Source: Sphaeroforma arctica JP610 (lineage: Eukaryota; Opisthokonta; Ichthyosporea; Ichthyophonida). From it: a DNA stretch of 36,924 bases. Below the pieces are notes generated by a model, which saw nothing but the letters and a program-made list of their open reading frames with translations, had not been told where the DNA came from and made no database searches. The stretch lies in contig NW_014040186.1 of the NCBI RefSeq assembly GCF_001186125.1, positions 12,988 through 49,911 on the forward strand, given 5' to 3'. The translations under genes were made by a program, and so were the position numbers. Every line of letters starts with the position of its first letter. Within the stretch, counting starts at the first letter, position 1. Below are positions 1 to 10,250 of this stretch, one piece after another.

Positions 1-183
1 ATCAAAATCCGTAACAAAATACATACATCTACTGAATGTTACCTGCCGTTCGTGTCGTCGGGTCGCCGTCGACCGGCGGTACAAAAAAAATCTTATCGAG
101 CCCATATAGGATGAAATAATTTTTGATGATTGATGAATGTTTTATGTGGGGCAAGTGTATACTAGGACACACCTGTTAGCGAT

Positions 184-889
184 ATGGTGAATTATTCAGG
201 AGGTGTATTTATGCAGATGACGGTCTTCCTACGGCTGGTCGACTGTAGTGTAGTGAAGGCGTTGTACACCGGTAAATCCAGTGGTGTGGGTAACGTGAAA
301 GGGTCTCGAAGCTTGGGTATGGCCGCTGCAATTCCATTAGTGAGTTACTTTTCTATCGGAATGATGTTTAAATCAACTGTCAATCTAATACCAGAAGTCT
401 CACTTGCGAATCAGTCTCGAGGTGTAATTAGAGATATTATATTTACAAATGGTTACAACCAAAACGAAATACTTGTAGTCGTTGTCGAGATGTACGAATA
501 CAGAGGGGAGCCATTTATCGAATCAAGTAACGACGAAAAATAATAATATTAACTGCGAAGAGAAGAGAAAGAACGTAATCGTGAGCACTACAGAATTAAG
601 ATGCGACTGTAGGAAGTGCAGTCGTACCGGACTACCCTTGCGCGTAGCTAAGGCGGATTCAGTACATAGTCTTCAAGGTATGACAGTGGGTGAGAGAAAA
701 GCTATTACAGGTATGGCACTTAAGTGGTCAGATAAGGCTGAATCATTATGACCTAATATTTTATATGTTGTGGGTAGTAGGGTTCAATGCAAAGAAGATA
801 TACTTCTAGCACATCCAGTGGCGGAATTAGACTTAAGGAAGATCGCTACAACTCTAACTTGGCGAACACAAGAAGCAGCGCTTAAGTAA
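184..889 (+). pseudogene. PIF1-family helicase, C-terminal fragment
   Basis: No start or N-terminal half is visible; this is the end of a superfamily 1B DNA helicase. The first open stretch (184-543) contains NLIPEVSLANQSRGVIRDII followed by LVVVVEMYEYRGEPF, the pattern of the PIF1 2A domain where 'gl.NG..G.v.di' precedes 'vlVeFd.Y.Gp.f'. The second stretch has RTGLPLRVAKADSVHSLQGM (motif V, usually PL..A.TiHK.QG.T), and YVVGSR further on is motif VI (usually YVALSR). PIF1 enzymes unwind DNA 5'-3' using ATP. The Walker A/B half is absent upstream, although the window begins only 183 bases earlier. The coding is broken about twice. The HK of motif V is replaced by HS, another sign of decay. 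It could come from a host PIF1, a transposon-borne helicase or an old large DNA virus; Helitron helicases usually read NKSQGQ here, so a Helitron is less likely. Confidence 0.72.
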
Positions 890-894
890 ATGAT

Positions 895-1035
895 TGTGAA
901 AGCTTTTCTTTATCTCGTCTTGGACAGCACAATATATTTGTGGCAGATGAGCAAATGGTAGTTATCTGACAGCCAGTGGTCTTTTTTTGCCAGGATTGAT
1001 ACTTTCAGCTAACAATATACATAGTGTATATGGGT
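895..1035. repeat. Dispersed repeat, block D (partial copy)
   Basis: This stretch matches block D of the repeat mosaic at 13.6, 25.3 and 26.0 kb. Shared landmarks in the same order are 'cagcacgattcgtttg'-like, 'ggcagatgagcaaat', a 'cagtgg.cttttttt' run and 'ttgatactttcag'. It is a diverged partial copy lying directly behind the helicase fragment. Confidence 0.6.
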
Positions 1036-2268
1036 TTTAGCCTAGGAACGCCATGCTGGAAATGGCGGGGCGGTTAGCAGGACTTTAGTCTATGTCTCCA
1101 TGGATGGTTGAAAGTTTGCTGCAGGGTATCCAGACGTACGTCATGTGGGCTGTTAAGGGTTACAACATGTACTGTGAGATTCGGTCTCTCATGGCGATAT
1201 TAACGCCTTAGAATAAATAAACGCGTAGGTAAATTTTTAAGTATCGTGAAAATATCAAAGTAAATAAACGAAATAAGACATTTAGTAAAGTTAGGTATGC
1301 CTCGTGAAAACAGCAATACTCTGAGGGATTGTGAGGCTGAGACATTGCCTATATATTATCCTCTCAGTACTGTTTCCGCCGAAGGGATTTTATTTAATGT
1401 TTCGTTGTCGCTCTATTAGTAACTATGGTATGTTTCACTGGGGCGAATCCGAGAGACTCATAAAATCTTATCTTTAGAAAAAATAAATTAAATAAATAAA
1501 AATACTCTTGATGTCCTTAGTTATTGTCTTGACCAATAACTTGCCACTATCAAGAATTACCGATTTAGCCTTCATCAGACTGGCACATCTGGTTGGCTGA
1601 TCGGAGGATCAACTAGGTAATGTTAATAGTCCCTAGCAACCCATATTCGGTTGAGCCATCTCGCTACCGAAGCATTCAGATATTTATAAAGTTGGAAAGT
1701 AAATAAAGTTCTATTAATAGAACTAGACCAACTCTTTATGTTTGGTATTTCACTGAGGCCTTTTAATGGCCTCGTCCAAATATCTGATATGTAGAATGGA
1801 AAAGGTATTAATGAATAAAACAATTAAACCCCATTTTAGGAAACTTAAGTTCCTCGTGCTATTAAGAGTACATTTAGGAAAATTAAGTTCCTCGTACTAT
1901 TAAGAGTACATTTAGGAAACTTAGGTTCCTCGTACTATTAAGTACGTTTATAATTTACGTACTGCTTAAGAGTACGTTTATAACATAGAGTCTAATGTGG
2001 AGGCCCAGCTCATTACAGTACCACGTTTTGGGACTGCGACGGGAGGTTGTTGTTGCGGAAAGCACGGCTGATCTATTTGGGTTCGCACCAGCTGCTGGAT
2101 GTTGAATGTCAGGAAGAACAGCAGTTAGGTGAAAATATTAAGAAGTACGTGGATGTCACGGCTAAGTAATTGGCGAAGTCACGTGTTGTCGCTGCTGGAG
2201 CGATATTGGCAAACTTCATGCATCGCAGGCTGTGTGTGATCATCTTACAAGGTGGCGGCATTATAAAT
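1036..2268. other. Non-coding, AT-rich stretch with one small tandem repeat
   Basis: I see no supportable gene here. The only long open frame (minus, 1623-1823) has no recognisable family. A 38-base tandem repeat lies at 1836-1949 and is listed separately. Several AATAAA-like runs occur at 1210-1500 without a gene to attach them to. Confidence 0.5.
1836..1949. repeat. Tandem repeat, three copies of 38 bases
   Basis: Units begin at 1836, 1874 and 1912. Each carries the near-palindrome 'aggaaacttaagttcct' followed by 'cgtactattaagagtaca'. The first two units differ at two positions and the third is more diverged. The near-palindromes could form small hairpins. No coding role is seen. Confidence 0.85.
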
Positions 2269-3160
2269 TATGGAAAGCATAAACGCAGAAGCCGATACTG
2301 TGCCCGCGACTTCAGAGATAATTTTTGAAAATGAGAAAATACCTTGAACCCTGTGACCCGAACGTCGGTGAAAACACGAAAGATTTTAAATAGATAAAAT
2401 CGCCAAAAACCCCATCGCAACCCCGTCAAAATCCAGTATCTCAGGTTCAGTTTCAGGCATTGTTGGATTACGTGAAAGAGCTACAAGGAATATTAGAGTC
2501 ACTGGACAAGAAGTACACTTAGATAATACAACTGTTCCAGTCCCAGTTAATTCGGAACTACAGAAATATATTTATCTGAACAAGATGAAACTATCCCTTG
2601 CCAAAGAATTATTGGCAGTCCAAAACTCAATAAAAATGCAAAATCAGGACCGGCAAGTGATCCAGGACCGAAATAGATGAGACCTTTAAAAAACGAGCTA
2701 CGCCGTGAAGAGTGGGATACTCTTCTCGACAATACTGAATTACTTCTTAAAAAAATACCAGCGAAAAACAGTCTAACATGGCTAATCGAGCGAATAGAAC
2801 ATTGAAAAAAGGAAATCGACAGACAAATAAAGCAGTAGGCACACGACCTGAGAAGAGAGTAAAGATTGATACTAACAAATTGAAACGGGAGTGAGAAAAA
2901 ACTGTCGGTAAATTTTAGTTGTTTGGACACTAGTATGGACTGCAGCAAAGACGAGATATCAGGGAATGAATAGCACAAATGGGCTCGGTCCATGCACAGT
3001 TTACTAGAGGTTGCTCACGACCATCCCAGCACAAGTCCAGGCCGCCACGTCAGTACATAATGAGTGTTACCAGGAATATCAACAAGTTATCCAGACACAT
3101 CATATGTAATCTAGGCCGTCGTGACCATGAATGTCAGTTTATTTTATTTTTTATAATCTA
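2269..3160 (+). pseudogene. Decayed coding fragment, helical/coiled-coil, family unknown
   Basis: Short open pieces in changing plus-strand frames have protein-like composition. One is charged and helical (about 2545-2676), containing KMKLSLAKELLAVQNSIKMQ. Another (about 2692-2804) contains ELRREEWDTLLDNTELLLKK. A possible start is the ATG at 2269 (MESINAEADTVPA). The heptad-like spacing of Leu/Ile suggests a coiled coil. I do not recognise a family. Many interruptions mean it cannot be functional as it stands. It could belong to the same old insertion as the neighbouring helicase and nuclease fragments. Confidence 0.4.
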
Positions 3161-3635
3161 AGTAGAAGTGATCTATCATGTGGAAAGTGGCTTGAGTAAA
3201 AGCAAGCAAAAGCAGTTTACGTGGACAGACCTTCCACTCACCCTTTGGTTTGGGTTGGTTTGCTTCGTATTCATAATTCTCTGGCTAAGAAAAATAAGTA
3301 TTGAAGCAGACTATAGTCCTTCATTTCAATCACAATTTAAGTAGTTGTTCAATAAATACCTAGTTTAAATAGGAAATGGCTTTCATGCTGAGCTCGCGAC
3401 ATGGCTAAAGGCTGCAAACCACCACCTGGCCATCTAACTAAATATAGGATGCAGCTAAGTGTACCCTCCACATTTGGCCGTGAACATCGCGAGACTGCAA
3501 GAACTTTTAAGTAGAATATGAATATTTCTGAAGATATGTATCATGAATGGAGAAAAAAAATAGCTGTCCGTTCACTAATTTGGTATCATTGGTATTGTCC
3601 GTTTTGATACCAAAGATGTGAAACTTTCGTTGCGG
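3161..3635. other. No gene seen
   Basis: AT-rich sequence with no open frame or repeat that I can support. Confidence 0.4.
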
Positions 3636-3639
3636 CTTT

Positions 3640-4105
3640 AGACTCTCAGATTCTTAATACTCCACCAAAGCTGGTGATTGCGCCTCCGCCGTCGTGTGGC
3701 CCACCCGTGACAAAGCTGTGTGCCCTGAATTTAATACTGTCGAATTGTATTACCGACAAGGTAAAGTTACTGGACGAATTTGGCGACGGTCTCATGAACC
3801 GGATCGATACTAAGCTAAATGCCGTGATTTTAACCCTACCGCCGATGCCACGGTTACTGACAGCCATGGAGCTCATCAATGCCAGTCGATGGCGTTTCAA
3901 TAGCTGTGGATGTTTCTCGATATAAAGATAATAGGCTGATACTTAATCGGCATGATGACAATCTAGTGGTTGAGATTGATAAGTATCCAAGCTACCTTGA
4001 AGACAATGATAACAACCTTTCACAGGTCATGCGTGGGTACTGTGTACACAACGACTATAATATAGAGAAAGAAGAAAAAAATACATCGAACGTAGTATTA
4101 TGGTA
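3640..4105 (+). pseudogene. Unknown coding fragment
   Basis: An open stretch at about 3640-3925 reads through LDSQILNTPPKLVIAPPPSC, then a region with KVKLLDEFGDGLMNRIDTK and AMELINASRWRF. An overlapping frame at 3879-4106 continues with acidic, polar sequence (DNRLILNRHDDNLVVEIDKY). Amino-acid composition is protein-like in both. The 'VIAPPPS.GPP' string recalls the proline motif after the clamp region of large RNA polymerase subunits, but I cannot support that call and do not make it. The minus strand is also open over part of this range, so coding is uncertain. Confidence 0.35.
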
Positions 4106-5100
4106 ATCAGCGATGGTGACAAATAGTCACTAGAGGTAATAAACAAAACAAATAAAAAGTTTCTAATCATGCAATCGCATAGTTATATTTTTTAATCTAC
4201 ACCAACGCGATGCTAAGATCTGTTCTGGTAACTTTATCCAAAAGGAATGTTTCTTTTTTTTTTTGCGTACACGTAAGGTCACCCCCATTGCATATTCCAG
4301 TACTACTCGACTATTGTAAATGGACGTGCCATGCATGAGCGACGTGTTGACTTGGTACACAATCTCCTAAGCCAAATGATTCATTTTACTTAATTGCATT
4401 TAAAATCAAGTCTGTCTGATTGATTGTGCTGCAAGTAAGGTTACACCAATCAAAGGTGGCGGAGCTGTCGATGTTGATACGCCAGTGAGAGTGACTCCGC
4501 GTCGTTCAGCTAAATAAAAGTATTTATATTGCACAAACTATGGTGGGTGTATTGGAGACGAGAAAGGCAAAACCCTGAAACGTTAGGCCGACGGCAAGGA
4601 TGATGGCGGGTTAAGATGAGGTCCTGATCTGAGACGACGGAGACCATAGCAAGAAGGAGAATGATAAGGGTGAGAAGGATAAAAAATTAAATCCAAACTC
4701 CCTAAAATACCCTTTGAAGAATTGGTGCATGCGTACGAGCATCGGTGCTACCCGATGGCAATTTGCACCGTGTACATAATGTTATAGGGGATGACAATTG
4801 TCTTCCCAGAGCAGTCTGTGAGCATCTCGGAAGTATCAAAGATAGGTATCAAATGTAGCGAAAGTTTTGAGTTTTCACAAGGTACTGAGATTTATATTAC
4901 TAAAACGTAAGTAGTTGTTAACTTGATACTATTTATCAAAATGGTTGGAAACGCAATCAATGGAAAGGATCACGTGGTTGATTCAAACATTCAATCACGC
5001 GATGCTTCCATCAAACAATTGACTTTTGATGATAGCGTCCGAAACACACTCAAAATGGATGTGACCGTGGTTGTGGTGCAGTTGGCGGAATAGGAATAGA
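4106..5100. other. Non-coding stretch with a block A repeat copy
   Basis: Apart from the dispersed repeat at 4263-4437, I see no gene. The section at 4550-4700 is purine-rich on the plus strand (gagaagg-type runs) without an open frame. Confidence 0.45.
4263..4437. repeat. Dispersed repeat, block A
   Basis: This shares an ordered set of landmarks with copies at 6000, 13797 and 14243: 'gtacacgta.tgtcac', 'ccagtactactcgact', 'gacgtgcca..catgagcg', 'gtgttgact.ggtacacaat' and 'atgattcattttact'. The order and spacing are kept, so it is one repeat family and not chance AT-rich similarity. Confidence 0.85.
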
Positions 5101-5116
5101 ACTTGGTTAAGGTGAA

Positions 5117-5580
5117 GAAGGGATCAGCAACGTGAGCTCTAATATACCAAACGTAGTCGAGTAGGTATGCAACGAGGTTGCGATGAAGTCGGGGTCACCA
5201 ACGTGAGGAATGTAGGCGGAACAAGAATGAAACCTGGTAGTGGTGAAAATGGATCAGCAACGTGATCGTTAATCTACCAAAGGTAAACGAAATAGCTATG
5301 AAACTTGGTTGTCGTGGAGTCGGGGTCATCAACGTGAGCCCTAAAGCTTCCAACATAGTCGGAATAGAGGTGGAAGGTGATTGTGGGGATGTCGGGATCA
5401 CCAATGTGAGTTCTGAAGCTCCCAACATAGTCGGAATGAAGGTGGATAGTGATTGTGGTGATGTCGGGATCACCAATGTGAGCCCTAAAGCTCTCAACAT
5501 AGTCGAAATGGAGGTGGAAGACGATTGTGGTGATGTCGGGATCACCAACGTGACTCCTAATGCACCTCAGATTATCATCT
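5117..5580. repeat. 72-base tandem repeat, about seven units
   Basis: The marker 'gtcggg(a/g)tca.caa.gtga' recurs at 5319, 5391, 5463 and 5535 with an exact spacing of 72. Older units upstream are marked by 'ggatcagcaacgtga' near 5117 and 5251 and 'gtcggggtcaccaacgtga' at 5188. The downstream units are the most alike, so the array was probably extended recently at that end. Confidence 0.9.
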
Positions 5581-5681
5581 GTTGTCAGCCCAATAATCAC
5601 TTCATGTGTCTGGAGAAGCTTGAGAGTTCTTCGCCGCCGAGAACCCCAGTTTGGACGTATATTGAGCATGCAATATATTAG
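5262..5681 (+). CDS. Hypothetical repeat protein from the 72-base array
   Basis: A 139-codon open frame runs along the repeat array. Each 24-residue unit reads approximately CGDVGITNVSPKAxNIVGxE followed by a short acidic turn; about four units are seen, then a non-repeat tail (SSSPPRTPVWTYIEHAIY). The unit length, being a multiple of three, keeps the frame open by itself. The minus strand is open over the same span, which weakens any coding claim. I do not recognise a family. The alternation of hydrophobic and acidic positions could form beta-strand repeats, which is inference. No signal peptide or clear promoter is seen. Confidence 0.3.
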   Translation: MIVNLPKVNEIAMKLGCRGVGVINVSPKASNIVGIEVEGDCGDVGITNVSSEAPNIVGMKVDSDCGDVGITNVSPKALNIVEMEVEDDCGDVGITNVTPNAPQIIICCQPNNHFMCLEKLESSSPPRTPVWTYIEHAIY

Positions 5682-5725
5682 TAATTTCAGTATATATTTG
5701 TACATTTTAATACACCTACAATTTT

Positions 5726-5910
5726 ACTTCTATTAAACCAGCTCTGTCGCTTTCTCCATGTATCTTTTAATATACACACCTTTATTATTTACCTCTAGCA
5801 TAACAAGCTCCGTTGCTCACCTCCATATATTTGTGACATACACACATCTAATTTTTACCTCTTGTATAATCAGCTCTTTCGTTCACCTCCGTATATATTT
5901 TATAATATTT
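5726..5910. repeat. Tandem repeat, three units of about 66 bases
   Basis: Pyrimidine-rich units follow each other, each containing 'cagctc.gt.gctcacctcc' or a close variant, then 'atatacacac.t.tatt'. The third copy decays into AT-rich sequence. The array abuts a block A repeat at 6000. Confidence 0.65.
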
Positions 5911-5999
5911 ATTATTTATTTATATCTATTGATCTACACCAATGCGTTGCTAATATCTGTTCTTGTAACCTTAACCATGAAGAATGCTACTTTTTTTTA

Positions 6000-6425
6000 T
6001 ACGTACACGTAGTGTCACGCGCTCTGCATTATCCAATACTACTAGGCTATTATACATGGACTTGCCATACATGAGCGACAATTTTGACTTGCTACACAAT
6101 CTCCCAAGCCAAAATGATTCATTTTACTAAAGTACATTAACCGCTGTTAAAATCGAGTGTTAGTTTAATTTAATAATAGCTTGTGCTTAAATTAACTATT
6201 GAAAGAATAACACTTCAATTAAAGTGCATTATAATTCAAAAGAGTACAAAATAGCAAAAGCGGAAACCCCAACAAAAAACATGAAAACATAAATGTCGAC
6301 AAACCAGATTTTTCTCACTGAATCTAATGTTCAATTGAGAGTTGCGATTGTCACATATTCAACTGGACGCGGTCGATGGCGCAATAAAATTGCGAAATTC
6401 GTTCGGTTTCTTGATGGAAAATCTG
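6000..6425. repeat. Dispersed repeat, blocks A and B joined
   Basis: Block A (about 6000-6185) is followed in the same order as at 13.8-14.2 kb by block B. Block B landmarks are 'ggaaaccccaac', 'catgaaaac', 'tgtcgac', 'tttctcactgaatct', 'caattgagagttg' and 'gcgcaataaaattgcgaaattcg'. The shared A-to-B order shows that these blocks belong to one longer repeat. Confidence 0.8.
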
Positions 6426-6436
6426 GTCTGAGTAGT

Positions 6437-6617
6437 TGAAATAGAATAGCATCGAAGTGTTAAAGTGTTCTCCATAAGGGTTCTCATACTGACCATATGA
6501 ATTTTTACCCTGGCAAACACAAGCGGCTGAACACTAGCACAAACACCTCAGGTATAAAACCAAAGTTGAGGTCAGAATTAAATACATACATTTCGCACTT
6601 TATTTAGAGTCTCCTGC
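6437..6617 (+). repeat. Short dispersed repeat, family II, single copy
   Basis: About 180 bases match the copies at 10920-11103 (same strand) and 11427-11612 (opposite strand). Landmarks are 'gtgttaaagtgttct', the palindrome-like 'tcatactgaccatatga', 'ttttaccctgg', 'aagcggctgaac' and 'gcactttatttagagtct'. It could be a MITE or a solo terminal repeat of a larger element; no target-site duplication is clear. Confidence 0.8.
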
Positions 6618-6728
6618 ATTTTAGAAAAGCTGGGTATATGTGTATGTACTCCCAGAAAGAAGCAAGTCGGGCACTTTGCCTTCAGTATGGAGAGAGGCCA
6701 GGCAGACAGAGATATAGCTTGAGAACGC

Positions 6729-6942
6729 AATCCTATCGAGCGAAATATGGAGGAGCTTCGTAACTATCTAGGGTTCAGTGGATTAAACAACCCGGTATCT
6801 GAAATTGATATCACAGACCACGAGGCTCAAGTAGCTCGTGGTCTAGTCAATCTCGATTGTCCTATTACCGATTGGTGGATGGCGAAAGAGAGAACTGTCT
6901 AGTCTGACGGAGAACCAGATGTGCCACTAGATGTGATCTAAT
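6729..6942 (+). pseudogene. 3' end of an unknown gene, converging on the nuclease
   Basis: An open frame reads ERNPIERNMEELRNYLGFSG, then NNPVSEIDITDHEAQVARGL and ITDWWMAKERTV, and after one stop continues as SDGEPDVPLDVI. Composition is strongly protein-like but I do not recognise the family. It ends 38 bases from the stop of the minus-strand nuclease, so the two are tail to tail with almost no spacer. No start region is visible upstream, where family II repeat sequence lies. Confidence 0.4.
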
Positions 6943-6979
6943 ATAAAATCATAAGCACATGCACATATTAAAATTGTAC

Positions 6980-6985
6980 TTTATT
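6980..6985 (-). promoter_or_regulatory. AATAAA polyadenylation signal overlapping the nuclease stop codon
   Basis: On the minus strand the last codons of the nuclease read Asn-Glu-stop as AATGAATAAAG. The hexamer AATAAA therefore contains the TAA stop codon (6981-6983). The large gene at the right end of the window ends almost the same way. Confidence 0.55.
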
Positions 6986-9712
6986 CATTAGTCTCTTCAT
7001 CCAACCAATCCAAAACTTGATCCATTTTCAGGCCTCTAGATGCTTTCTCGGGATTGTAGCAGCTCAATTTTTCTTTTCGATAGGCCATGTACTTTGCACG
7101 TTCATCCTTATCCATTTCAACTGAAAGCGCATTCATATGTGACTTACGCAGTGGATTAAAGGTAGATCTGTTAACTGTACATCTGAAATCTTTACTCTGG
7201 TCTACAAACTCTCGAGCAAGCATAATAGTGGCCGCGAGACGTGCATAGCAGCTCAATTTTTCTTTTCGATAGGCCATGTACTTTGCACGTTCATCCTTAT
7301 CCATTTCAACTGAAAGCGCATTCATATGTGACTTACGCAGTGGATTAAAGGTAGATCTGTTAACTGTACATCTGAAATCTTTACTCTGGTCTACAAACTC
7401 TCGAGCAAGCATAATAGTGGCCGCGAGACGTGCAAGTTTTGTAGATAGTTTTACTGTATTGTTCTCTCGTTCTTTTGGTACGCAAAATAGTTCGTTTAGT
7501 TTCAAACTAGTTCCAATTGGTTTGGTGTTTGTGATAAAGAGCTGTTTCAGTCACGTTCTCCATATGGAGCAGTCATCTGCATATCGCACACCACACCACC
7601 TTATCGTAATATCCCTTGCTTCCTGATAGGCTGTGACTGTCGAGCGAGATCAGATTAGCATTAAATTTCCGAGATTTAGGACTCTTTGACCATGAACAGG
7701 TACTATCAGTTGATCCGGGATCTCCAAGTTCACGCACGCGTTCAAGTACTGCTCGCGTGTGCACACAATTGTAATGATTGTGACAGGGAGATACATTAAG
7801 TATTTTGTAGTCACCTTCACCTTTATCCGTTACTACTATTTAGTGGGTGCTATTGGTAGAAGACATGCACAGTCCTCTACCGAGTCGACAAACCATGCAC
7901 CAGTGTCTCCATCTTTATCGATAACACATACACAAACCACATTCATTTTATCGTGTCTATATGAACGTGTCACTCCACCCCTTACATACATCAGTGCTGG
8001 ATGTTTTCTTTTAGGATCGTCGGCTAGTTTTAAAAACGCCACACGCAAATTGACAATCGCCCGTTGTTCTTGTTCTCTCTTTTGACGCAACGTATAAGCT
8101 GCTTTGCCATAGTAAACCTTAATAACTTTAGAACCAACTAGTACACGGTCTACGGCTTAGTTGTCATAAGTGGTGAAATGTAATTGAGCGCATGCATCTC
8201 ATAGATCCTTTTCAATGGATAGTCGTGCGGCAAACAACGCCGTCGGAACCTCAGGAATTGGCTGTTTGGTAAGAACGGCGGATGCACAATCCAAATTCTG
8301 TGCTAAATACTCAACTATTACCGGTTTTGTAGAAAAACGTGCTGGTATTACTATTCCACGCTGAACTGCATATGCACGTAATGCCGGAAGCAACATCTTA
8401 TTAAAGCTCAGTATATCGGAATCTACACTAGTAGCACTCCACGAGATTGGCGGTCAACCTAACCGCTTGTTCCACTTATTAGACCACGGTTTATGACGGA
8501 TATCATACACACCATTTCTAAGATTGTTTTGTTGTTGCATATCTAATGTGTAGTATTGCGCAAAGCGCTCATCATTAAGCATTGTCTCGGACATATCTAT
8601 TAATACTTGACGAGAATCCTTAAGTAGATAGAACAGCATGCAAATGTAATTTTGGAAATGAAAGTCTTCTCCAAATACATTAGTTGCTTTGAAATTCTCG
8701 TCCACATGATTAGTCGCCACCGTAAATACTGGTTGGCAAAAATACATAAAATTGGTTATAGCTATCTCATTTGTTGTCTGAACGCACACGTCTTCAGACC
8801 AACCCTTGAACTCATAAGCACTATTCAAACATAAGTTCGTGTACTTCGGTCATCGTAGTGCCATTCCAACCACACACAGAAAGAATTCACTGTGAAACCC
8901 GCTTTGATACGATAGTCTGATTGTAGCAGACTGGCGGCCATTGACACCGTACAGTCAACCCCGAAGTTAAGCACGGCTTGAAGAAATGAAACTTGCTTAT
9001 CGCTGAGGTCTACTATCTTTTCAATATTAGTGTGCTTACAGTTCTTTCTATAGAAGATATCTGCGATGCCAGACTTCCAACGTTGATCCATAATCAGGGT
9101 TGTACATCCAATAACTAATAAAGCGCCAGGAGCTGCTGCTCGGCTTCCATTGGCGATACGATGAAGTCTATATCCACATCTTGACAGAGTGACATCAGCA
9201 TCTCAGCCATGTCCAGATTGAAGAATGAAACAGCTTCCTTACAAGCTTTAAGTTTGTCAAAGCCAGTTGCTTTCCGCTTAGCCTGTGGAACGTCTAATAA
9301 AGGCATTCAACGCTATGTAAATACTTGTGTGTATCAGAAAATTGTACTATATCATGTCCCTACAATATAAATGTATCGAGCATACCTTGATGTGTACATC
9401 GATGACCTCCATTGCAGATTTTCGTTTTGCGGCTCGTTCCTCGTTGACCTTCTTCTCTCTATCTCGATAGCCGTCAAATACCATAAACACTCTAAATGTA
9501 CCTAAACCGTACGATTGTGGCCTCTGAATCGAAGCGTAAACGTCAAGGAGAAAGGGTTGGAAATTGTTCTCCATCACGATCTCTATCGCATGCGTACTTG
9601 CAAAATTGTGCGCTAAATAACTAGCATATATCCCTAAAACGCCTACAAGTTGAGATAGCGACGTCTTCTCAAACACAGGGCGGACTAGGTTGAACAGCCC
9701 AGTGATACCCAT
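6981..9712 (-). pseudogene. XPG/FEN1-type structure-specific nuclease, broken, with long unknown C-terminus
   Basis: Minus-strand pieces line up in the XPG order. The N-terminal piece begins MGITGLFNLV (9712), typical of the family, and contains VFMVFDGYRDREKK, matching the XPG_N 'vFvFDG...K...R' segment. Next comes IDFIVSPMEAEQQL (about 9115-9160), the XPG_I 'yi.aP.EAEaQ' motif with its catalytic acids. Then KQVSFLQAVLNFGVDCT (about 8960-9010) matches the helix-hairpin 'f...viLlGcDyt' segment. The family cuts DNA flaps using two metal ions. The early Asp of 'giDas.yl' appears as Tyr (LGIYASYL). A short intron with GT..AG ends at about 9283-9385 could separate the first two pieces. About 1.7 kb of further coding follows in pieces (8828-6981) with no family I recognise; FEN1 is usually about 380 residues, so this was longer. 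About four or five breaks. Origin (host, mobile element or large DNA virus) is open. Confidence 0.68.
7057..7434. repeat. Exact 189-base tandem duplication inside the nuclease gene
   Basis: Bases 7057-7245 and 7246-7434 are identical by eye over their whole length. The unit is 63 codons, so the minus-strand frame stays open and the protein carries two identical 63-residue blocks (for example FRCTVNRSTFNPLRKSHM in both). Perfect identity within an otherwise decayed gene means it is very recent or an assembly artefact. Confidence 0.95.
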
Positions 9713-9734
9713 AGTGTACAAGCTATACAACTTT

Positions 9735-10110
9735 ATGTGGTGTTCGATAGTGTGTACAATAGAGGAGATGTTATAGATAAGAATACATGTGCACTTTACT
9801 TTTTAGTTACAGTCAGAATCTGGTACAGTGGTGACGTAACAAAAATAAATAAAGTGCGGTCCTACCAAATTCAAGAACAAAATTTTGTGCCCCAAAGCCT
9901 ATATTTTCACGTCCGTAAGCTAATAATGATTTAACTTTTTAATTTAATTAAATTTTTATGGGGGGGGGGACCCGAAAAAAACCCCTAAAAACCCAAGTTA
10001 GGGTAAATAGAAAACGTACCGTCGGACCCCAGTAAACGTATGTTACTATTAACTACCCCGCAAGGGTAGTAGATAGTGGGGTACCTCTTATATGCAATGC
10101 GTGGTATGTA
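9735..10110. other. No gene seen; short poly-G run
   Basis: The region lies just upstream of the nuclease start and so should hold its promoter, but I see no clear TATA box or other element. A run of ten G bases lies at 9961-9970 and the sequence is otherwise AT-rich. Confidence 0.4.
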
Positions 10111-10111
10111 T

Positions 10112-10250
10112 GCCAATTTAAAATATTTAATATTCTGGATTAGTATCATATAGCATTTGAGACAATTGTAAATGGTTTCTGATAACGTAATAATTTGGAC
10201 TAGTATCAAATAGCATTTGAGACAATTATAAATGATTTCTAATAACGTTT
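10112..10250. repeat. Tandem pair of about 65 bases upstream of an ORF
   Basis: Two adjacent units share 'agtatca.atagcatttgagacaatt.taaatg.tttct.ataacg'. A third copy with its flank 'tgcaatgc.tggtatgtatgcc' recurs at 10730-10830, on the far side of the ORF pair. The start codon of the ORF lies inside the second unit. Confidence 0.85.

Noticed and set aside
184-889. Helitron
   Set aside because: The helicase motif V lacks the NKSQGQ form typical of Helitrons, no Rep domain is seen, and no Helitron ends were found.
3640-4105. RNA polymerase large-subunit fragment, from 'VIAPPPS.GPP'
   Set aside because: Only a short proline-rich string agrees; no flanking polymerase motif is present.
5195-5705. 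Minus-strand Thr/Ser/Pro-rich frames across the 72-base repeat
   Set aside because: Any repeat unit divisible by three tends to stay open in several frames; the plus frame has the more protein-like composition and a unique tail.
7560-7620. Reverse-transcriptase-like YADD string in an alternative minus frame
   Set aside because: It is isolated, in a frame that stops at once, and surrounding sequence has no other reverse-transcriptase motif.
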